A DNA stretch of 38,974 nt from an uncultured Massilia sp. (lineage in GTDB: Bacteria > Pseudomonadota > Gammaproteobacteria > Burkholderiales > Burkholderiaceae_D), in NCBI GenBank assembly GCA_913777025.1, contig CAJYQM010000260.1, positions 1-38,974 on the forward strand, in the 5' to 3' direction. Of this stretch, positions 34,289-38,974 are shown piece by piece. Below the pieces are notes generated by a model, which ran no database searches, was not told the origin of the DNA, and saw nothing but the letters and a program-made list of their open reading frames with translations. Position numbers and translations under genes: made by a program. How positions within the stretch are numbered: position 1 is the stretch's first letter; each line of letters starts with the position of its first letter.

Positions 34289-35887
34289 TTAGGCGGCGGC
34301 GATCTGGTCGTCGGCCAGGTGTTCGGGCTTTTCACTGCCCGGCTCGCCGTGATAGCGGCCGGTGTGCAGGCTGGCCGGGCCGATCTTGGCGTACTTGATC
34401 ATCAGGCCCATCTCGACCACCAGCAGCAGCGTGTAGAAGCCGAGGAAGCCGATCAGGCTGAACCACAGGCTGCCCGGGGTCAGGCTGGAGGCCGACATGT
34501 GGGTCGGCAGCACGCCGGCGATGGTCCAGGGCTGGCGGCCGTATTCGGCCACGACCCAGCCCAGTTCGGCGGCGACCCAGGGCAGCGGGATCGAGATCAC
34601 GCACAGCTTCAGGAGCCAGCGCTGCGGCGCCAGGTTACGGCGCACCATGAACCACACCGAGGCGCAGAAGATGAACAGGAACAGGAAGCCGAGGAAGACC
34701 ATGCCGCGGAAGGACCAGAACAGCGGTGCGACTTTCGGGATGGTGTCGGCGGCCGCCTGCTTGACCTGGGCGTCGGTGGCGTCGACCACGTTCGGGGCGT
34801 ACTTCTTGAGCAGCAGGCCGTAGCCGAGGTCGGCCTTCACGGCATCGAAGGCGCTGCGCGCTTCAGGCGACTTGTCGCCGCTTTTCAAGCGCAGCAGGGC
34901 GGCATAGGCTCGCATGCCGTTGCGGATGCGTCCCTCGTTTTCCCGGCGCAGTTCCTTCAGGCCGATCACCTGGCCGTCGGTGGAGCGGGTCGCGATCAGG
35001 CCCAGCACCCAGGGCAGCTTGACTTCGAAATCCGTCTTCTGGGCCTCGTCGTCGGGGAAGCCGAACAGCGTCAGGCCGGCCGGCGCGCTTTCCGTTTCCC
35101 AGGCCGCTTCGATGGCGGCCAGCTTGACCTTGTTGACTTCGCCGGCGGTGTAACCCGATTCGTCGCCGAGCACGATCACGGACAGGGTCGAGGCCAGGCC
35201 GAACGCGGCGGCGATGGCGAAGGAGCGCAGCGCGAACTGCACGTCGCGCGCCTTCAGCAGGTACAGCGACGAGATGCCCAGCACGAACATCGAGGCGGTG
35301 ACGTAGCCGGCGGCCGCGGTGTGCACGAATTTCACCTGCGCGACCGGGTTCAGGATCACTTCGGCGATCGAGACCAGTTCCATGCGCATGGTGTCGAAAT
35401 TGAATTCGGCGCCCACCGGATGGTTCATCCAGCCATTGGCGATCAGGATCCACAGCGCGGACAGGCTCGAGCCCAGCGCCACGCAGAAGGTCACCATCAG
35501 GTGCTTGCCCTTCGACAGCCGGTTCCAGCCGAGGAAGAACAGGCCGACCATGGTGGACTCGAGGAAGAAGGCCATCAAGCCTTCGATCGCCAGCGGGGCG
35601 CCGAAGATGTCGCCGACGTAGTGGGAGTAATAGGCCCAGTTGGTGCCGAACTGGAATTCCATCGTGATGCCGGTGGTGACACCCATCGCGAAGTTAATGC
35701 CGAACAGCTTGCCCCAGAACTGGGTCATGTCCTTGTACACCTGGCGGCCGGTCATCACATAGACCGACTCCATGATGAACAGGATCCAGGCCAGGCCCAG
35801 GGTGAGGGGAACGAACAGGAAGTGATACAGCGCGGTGGCTGCGAACTGTAGCCGCGACAGGGCTACGACATCGTCGAGCGGAGGCAT
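34289..35887 (-). CDS. cydA: Cytochrome bd ubiquinol oxidase subunit I
   Basis: Inner-membrane catalytic subunit of 532 residues carrying haems b558, b595 and d. The conserved haem and proton-path residues are present three positions later than in E. coli: His22, Glu102, Glu110 and His189. The quinol Q-loop (about 250-380) is long, as in the E. coli-type oxidase, and the GRQPWTIAGVLPT motif follows it. It lies after cydP and before cydB in a single unit. High-affinity oxygen use under low oxygen fits the FNR-type box upstream. Confidence 0.97.
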   Translation of the reverse strand: MPPLDDVVALSRLQFAATALYHFLFVPLTLGLAWILFIMESVYVMTGRQVYKDMTQFWGKLFGINFAMGVTTGITMEFQFGTNWAYYSHYVGDIFGAPLAIEGLMAFFLESTMVGLFFLGWNRLSKGKHLMVTFCVALGSSLSALWILIANGWMNHPVGAEFNFDTMRMELVSIAEVILNPVAQVKFVHTAAAGYVTASMFVLGISSLYLLKARDVQFALRSFAIAAAFGLASTLSVIVLGDESGYTAGEVNKVKLAAIEAAWETESAPAGLTLFGFPDDEAQKTDFEVKLPWVLGLIATRSTDGQVIGLKELRRENEGRIRNGMRAYAALLRLKSGDKSPEARSAFDAVKADLGYGLLLKKYAPNVVDATDAQVKQAAADTIPKVAPLFWSFRGMVFLGFLFLFIFCASVWFMVRRNLAPQRWLLKLCVISIPLPWVAAELGWVVAEYGRQPWTIAGVLPTHMSASSLTPGSLWFSLIGFLGFYTLLLVVEMGLMIKYAKIGPASLHTGRYHGEPGSEKPEHLADDQIAAA

Positions 35888-35905
35888 GATGGGACCTGCT
35901 TATGG

Positions 35906-36103
35906 TTATTTGTGAGTGGGTTGGATGGAGAACAGGTGGCGCTCCAGCTGGCCGTCCGGCAGCACCATGTGCTTGGTCTGCGGATGCGAGAAGCAGGCGT
36001 ACCAGAGGCCGTACAGCAGCAGGCATTTGATGGCGATGGTGATGGCCAGCGTCAGGGCCAGCCGTTCGCGGCCCGGCCTCGGGGTGGTGGACAAGGTATT
36101 CAT
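35906..36103 (-). CDS. cydP: Cytochrome oxidase putative small subunit CydP
   Basis: Membrane peptide of 65 residues with one hydrophobic segment (LALTLAITIAIKCLLLYGLWYACF) and a conserved tail KHMVLPDGQLERHLFSIQP. It matches CydP, a small protein encoded upstream of cydAB in many beta- and gammaproteobacteria. Its exact role is not proven; it is taken to be an accessory subunit. It starts the cyd operon, 18 bases before cydA. Confidence 0.88.
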   Translation of the reverse strand: MNTLSTTPRPGRERLALTLAITIAIKCLLLYGLWYACFSHPQTKHMVLPDGQLERHLFSIQPTHK

Positions 36104-36214
36104 TGTGTGCGCCTTCGAAAACCGTCGTGTCAGCTTGAGTCAGCGCAAAGCACGTTTCCCCGAATCTGATAACGACCGATGATGCGAGGTTATTTTTTCC
36201 GAGCGGAAAAATCC

Positions 36215-36228
36215 TTGATCCACATCAA
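36215..36228 (-). promoter_or_regulatory. FNR/Anr-type box of the cyd operon
   Basis: TTGAT-CCAC-ATCAA is an exact FNR consensus palindrome centred at 36221.5. With a -10-like TAACCT on the minus strand at 36187-36192, transcription would start near 36180 and the box would sit at -41.5, the position for class II activation. The ATG of cydP is about 77 bases further on. A separate AT-rich inverted repeat (TTTTTCCG-AG-CGGAAAAA, 36194-36211) lies between box and start. Confidence 0.8.
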
Positions 36229-36255
36229 AAAGCCGGAACACCCACGGCGCATGGC

Positions 36256-37182
36256 TTACAGGGGACGCGCGCCGATCCAGGCGCCGCTGGCGCACAGGTC
36301 ATGCGCGACCTGGGCGACCAGGCGGCTGACCGCGGTGGCGGCATTGGTGAGGGGGATGTTGCGGGAATTGCATAGCACGACGGTGCGCGCGATGGCGGGG
36401 TCGAAGATCGGCAGCGCGCGCATGGCGCCGCGTTCGACTTCGGCCAGCAACGGCGCCACCGGCAGCAGGGTCGCGCCCATGCCGGCCAGGATCGCCGATT
36501 TCAGGATCGCGATCGAGTTGATCTCGATGACGTCGCGCACCTGCAAGCCGGCGGCGCGCGCCGTGCTTTCGATGCGCGGGCGCACGCCGTGCTGCGCGCC
36601 GGGCAGGATCAGGGTGGTGTCCAGCGCTTCGCGCAGGGTTACGCTGGCGCGCTGTGCCAGTGGCGCATCGGCGCGGCAGATATAGCGCAATTCTTCCTCG
36701 ACCAGCGGGGTCGTGGCGAAGCCGCCCAGCTGGCCGTCGTCGAGCAGCACGGCCAGGTTGACGCGGCCGGCGCGCAGCTGCTCGGCCAGGTTGCCGGTCA
36801 ACTCCTCGGTCAGTTGCAGCGTGATTTCCGGGTAGCGCTCGCGAATCGCACTCAGCAGCGGCAGGGCCAGTGCTCCCGAAATACTGTGCGGCAGCCCGAG
36901 CGTGACGCTGCCCGACGGTCGTTCGGCCGACTGCACCACGGCCGCCTGGGCATCGGCCACCTGCTTCAGGATGGCCAGCGCGTGCTGGTAGAACACCTTG
37001 CCGGCATCGGTGCTGAGCACGCCTTGGGCGCTACGGTGCAGCAGCTGGACACCCAGTTCGTCTTCCAGCTGGCGCAGCTGCTGGGTCAGCGCGGGCTGCG
37101 CCACGTGCAGCACCAGTGCCGCGCGCGACAGCGAGCCATGATCGACGATCGCAACGAAATAACGCAGCTGGCGAAGTTCCAT
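36256..37182 (-). CDS. LysR-family transcriptional regulator (Nac-like)
   Basis: DNA-binding regulator of 308 residues. The N-terminal winged helix-turn-helix (MELRQLRYFVAIVDHGSLSRAALVLHVAQPALTQQLRQLEDELG) is followed by the linker and a periplasmic-binding-protein-like effector domain (about 90-300, beginning GSVTLGLPHSISGALALPLL). The opening MELRQLRYFV and the sequence pattern resemble the Nac (nitrogen assimilation control) branch. The effector and targets are unknown. It is divergent from the HD-GYP gene, and its stop is 27 bases from the FNR box of the cyd operon. Confidence 0.9.
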   Translation of the reverse strand: MELRQLRYFVAIVDHGSLSRAALVLHVAQPALTQQLRQLEDELGVQLLHRSAQGVLSTDAGKVFYQHALAILKQVADAQAAVVQSAERPSGSVTLGLPHSISGALALPLLSAIRERYPEITLQLTEELTGNLAEQLRAGRVNLAVLLDDGQLGGFATTPLVEEELRYICRADAPLAQRASVTLREALDTTLILPGAQHGVRPRIESTARAAGLQVRDVIEINSIAILKSAILAGMGATLLPVAPLLAEVERGAMRALPIFDPAIARTVVLCNSRNIPLTNAATAVSRLVAQVAHDLCASGAWIGARPL

Positions 37183-37315
37183 GAATTAATAACGTATCTC
37201 TGAGGCTACACAATCATTGCAACTTGTTTAATTGAGGCAACTAATGTTTCCTTCAGTTGATATACTGGGTGGCCACCGAAAACGCGGCGAGATTAACATA
37301 CCTCCGGTTTTTCCC

Positions 37316-38533
37316 ATGCTGAAGAAAGTTGATTCCTCACAGTTGCGCGTTGGGGTGTTCATCCATGACCTCGATTGCGGCTGGATGGAACATCCCTTCG
37401 TGCGCAGACGGTTCGTCATCACGAGCGACGACGACATCCGCAAGATCCTGGACGCCGGCATCCGCAGCGTGACCATCGATTGCGCGCGCGGCCTAGACGT
37501 CGACGCGCCGACCGTCGAGGAAGCGGCGGCGGTGGCCGAAGCCGAACTCGCCGTCATCGCAGCCAAGCCGGTGGCGCCCCTGCGCAGCACACTGGCCGAG
37601 GAATTCGACCGCGCCGTGGCGATCCGGCGCCAGGCCGCCGGCCTGGTCCGCACCGTGATGCAGGACGCGCGCCTGGGCAAGGCGGTCGAGATGGATAAGG
37701 TGTCGCCGGTGGTCGAGAGCGTCACCGCGTCGATCCTGCGCAACGCCGGCGCCTTGCTCGGCCTGTCTGTCATCAAGACCGCGGACGATTACACTTTCCT
37801 GCATTCGGTCAGCGTATGCACGCTGCTGGTGGCCTTCTGCCGCTCGCGCAAGATGGATGCCGACACCATCTACCAGGCGGGCATCGGCGGGCTGCTGCAC
37901 GATACCGGCAAGGCCCTGATCCCGGAAGCCATCCTGAACAAGCCGGGCCGCCTGACCGAGGAAGAATTCGAGATCGTGCGGCGCCATCCGCAGAACGGCT
38001 ACAACATCCTGCATCGCACGCCGGAAATCGGTCCGATCCCGCTCGACATCACGCTGCACCACCATGAACGGCGCGACGGCAGCGGCTATCCGGAGCGCCA
38101 GAGCGGGGACGGGATCAGCGAACTGGCGCAGATGGCGGCCATCGTCGACGTCTACGACGCCATCACGGCCGACCGCTGCTACCACAAAGGCATTCCGGCG
38201 GCCGAGGCGCTGCGCAAGATCTACGAGTGGAGCAAGCATCAGTTCAATCCGGCGCTGACCCAGGATTTCATGCGCTGCGTCGGTATCTATCCGGTCGGCA
38301 CGCTGGTGCTGCTGGAATCGGGGCGCCTGGGCGTGGTGGTCGAGCCGCACGAGACGAGCCTGCTCACGCCCAAGGTCAACGTGTTCTACAGCACGCGCAG
38401 CCAGACCTATATCCGGCCGGAGACGGTCGACCTGTCGCGCGGGATCGGCCACGGCGGCGGCGACAGGATCATGCGCCACGAGTCGCCCGAGAAGTGGCAG
38501 GTGGATCCGCAGCGCTTCATGGCGCTGGCGTGA
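37316..38533 (+). CDS. HD-GYP domain cyclic-di-GMP phosphodiesterase
   Basis: Cytoplasmic protein of 405 residues. The N-terminal DUF3391-like part (MLKKVDSSQLRVGVFIHDLDCGWMEHPF, to about 130) precedes an HD-GYP domain with HDTGK (His195-Asp196) and HHERRDGSGYP (249-259), the full catalytic signature for cyclic-di-GMP hydrolysis. The frame is open to 37232, but ATG 37316 fits the family start; no strong ribosome binding site is visible. A -10-like TATACT is at 37261-37266. It is convergent with a GGDEF gene, so synthesis and breakdown of the same second messenger are encoded side by side. Confidence 0.93.
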   Translation: MLKKVDSSQLRVGVFIHDLDCGWMEHPFVRRRFVITSDDDIRKILDAGIRSVTIDCARGLDVDAPTVEEAAAVAEAELAVIAAKPVAPLRSTLAEEFDRAVAIRRQAAGLVRTVMQDARLGKAVEMDKVSPVVESVTASILRNAGALLGLSVIKTADDYTFLHSVSVCTLLVAFCRSRKMDADTIYQAGIGGLLHDTGKALIPEAILNKPGRLTEEEFEIVRRHPQNGYNILHRTPEIGPIPLDITLHHHERRDGSGYPERQSGDGISELAQMAAIVDVYDAITADRCYHKGIPAAEALRKIYEWSKHQFNPALTQDFMRCVGIYPVGTLVLLESGRLGVVVEPHETSLLTPKVNVFYSTRSQTYIRPETVDLSRGIGHGGGDRIMRHESPEKWQVDPQRFMALA

Positions 38534-38558
38534 GCCGGCGCGGCTGCGCGGGACGGCG

Positions 38559-38974
38559 TCAGAAGAATTCGGCGGTGTCGTTCGAGGCCACTTCCTGCAC
38601 CACCCCATCCGAGACCAGGTCGTCGTAGTGGCAGGCGCGGTTGCGGCCGCTGCTCTTGGCGTGGTACAGCGCCTGGTCGGCGTGGCCCAGCGTGACCACC
38701 GGCGATTCGCAGGCGCTGATGCCGACGAAGCCGACGCTGACCGTGACCCGCCCGACCTGCGGGAAGTCGTGGCGCTCGACGTTGGTGCGGAAGCGCTCGA
38801 TGATCTTCCAGGCATTTTCCAGCGTGGTCGAACGCAGCAGCACGACGAATTCCTCGCCACCGAAGCGGAACACGCGGTCCTGGGTACGGAACGAGGATTG
38901 CAGCAGGTTGGCGATCAGGATCAGCACCTCGTCGCCGTACAGGTGGCCGAACTTGTCGTTGACCGCCTTGAAGT
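38559..38974 (-). CDS. GGDEF diguanylate cyclase, C-terminal part only
   Basis: The last 138 codons of a diguanylate cyclase; the N-terminus lies beyond the window. It begins inside the domain at FKAVNDKFGHLYGDEVL, then has the active-site GGEEF in VFRFGGEEFVVLL. An RTQD motif five residues before it fits the inhibitory I-site (RxxD), so product inhibition is expected. A substrate-contact segment HADQALYHAKSSGRN follows. The sensory part is not visible. Confidence 0.92.
   Translation of the reverse strand, partial: FKAVNDKFGHLYGDEVLILIANLLQSSFRTQDRVFRFGGEEFVVLLRSTTLENAWKIIERFRTNVERHDFPQVGRVTVSVGFVGISACESPVVTLGHADQALYHAKSSGRNRACHYDDLVSDGVVQEVASNDTAEFF

Noticed and set aside
1-38974. CRISPR arrays, insertion sequences, tRNA or rRNA genes
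   Set aside because: No regularly spaced repeats, transposase frames, terminal repeats or cloverleaf-like sequences were seen in the intergenic regions.

Overview
The window looks like the chromosome of a high-GC betaproteobacterium of the Oxalobacteraceae, most like the Massilia/Telluria/Duganella group. The grounds are the complete XrtA (EpsH-type) exosortase/PEP-CTERM exopolysaccharide locus, the HprK-related/PqqD gene set typical of such loci, a fused isobutyryl-CoA mutase (IcmF), and a cydP-cydA-cydB-cydX cytochrome bd operon. Genus is an inference from gene content; no rRNA or tRNA is present to confirm it.

Region 1 (1-9298, minus strand) is one tightly packed operon, in transcription order: Wzz-type chain-length protein, tyrosine autokinase, outer-membrane beta-barrel protein, AAA ATPase, NodB-type deacetylase, FemAB-like protein, glycosyltransferase, exosortase A (cut by the window edge). 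Many junctions overlap by a few bases. Region 2 (9299-11216, plus) is divergent and carries a trypsin-like protease and the Wza-type lipoprotein that completes the export machine.

Region 3 (11217-16840, plus) is a six-gene operon: a Tat-like, eight-cysteine protein of unknown function, a PqqD-like peptide-binding protein, an HprK-related kinase, a nucleotidyltransferase, a GMC oxidoreductase and an SDR. A near-consensus sigma-54 promoter precedes it. A convergent PEP-CTERM protein gene (16877-17809) also has a near-consensus sigma-54 promoter. Upstream of both promoters, at a similar distance and in the same orientation, lies a shared element CTGTC-N5-TTTTTACA that I propose as an enhancer site, possibly for PrsR. 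A weaker sigma-54 site lies ahead of the protease. This regulatory wiring and the possible peptide-modification operon it drives are the most interesting features of the window.

Region 4 (18000-25051, minus) holds the TPR lipoprotein PrsT, then an N-acyl amino acid synthase (FeeM type), a ThiF-like adenylyltransferase, a nitroreductase-like protein and a UGT-type glycosyltransferase. The last four look like a small biosynthetic pathway for a modified acyl amino acid.

Region 5 (25236-38974) is more ordinary metabolism and signalling: a 106-residue unknown protein, icmF with a perfect 20-bp palindrome over its promoter, an indolepyruvate/2-oxoacid:ferredoxin oxidoreductase, the cyd operon with a perfect FNR-type box, a LysR regulator, an HD-GYP phosphodiesterase and the end of a GGDEF diguanylate cyclase. 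No CRISPR array, insertion sequence, tRNA or rRNA was seen.
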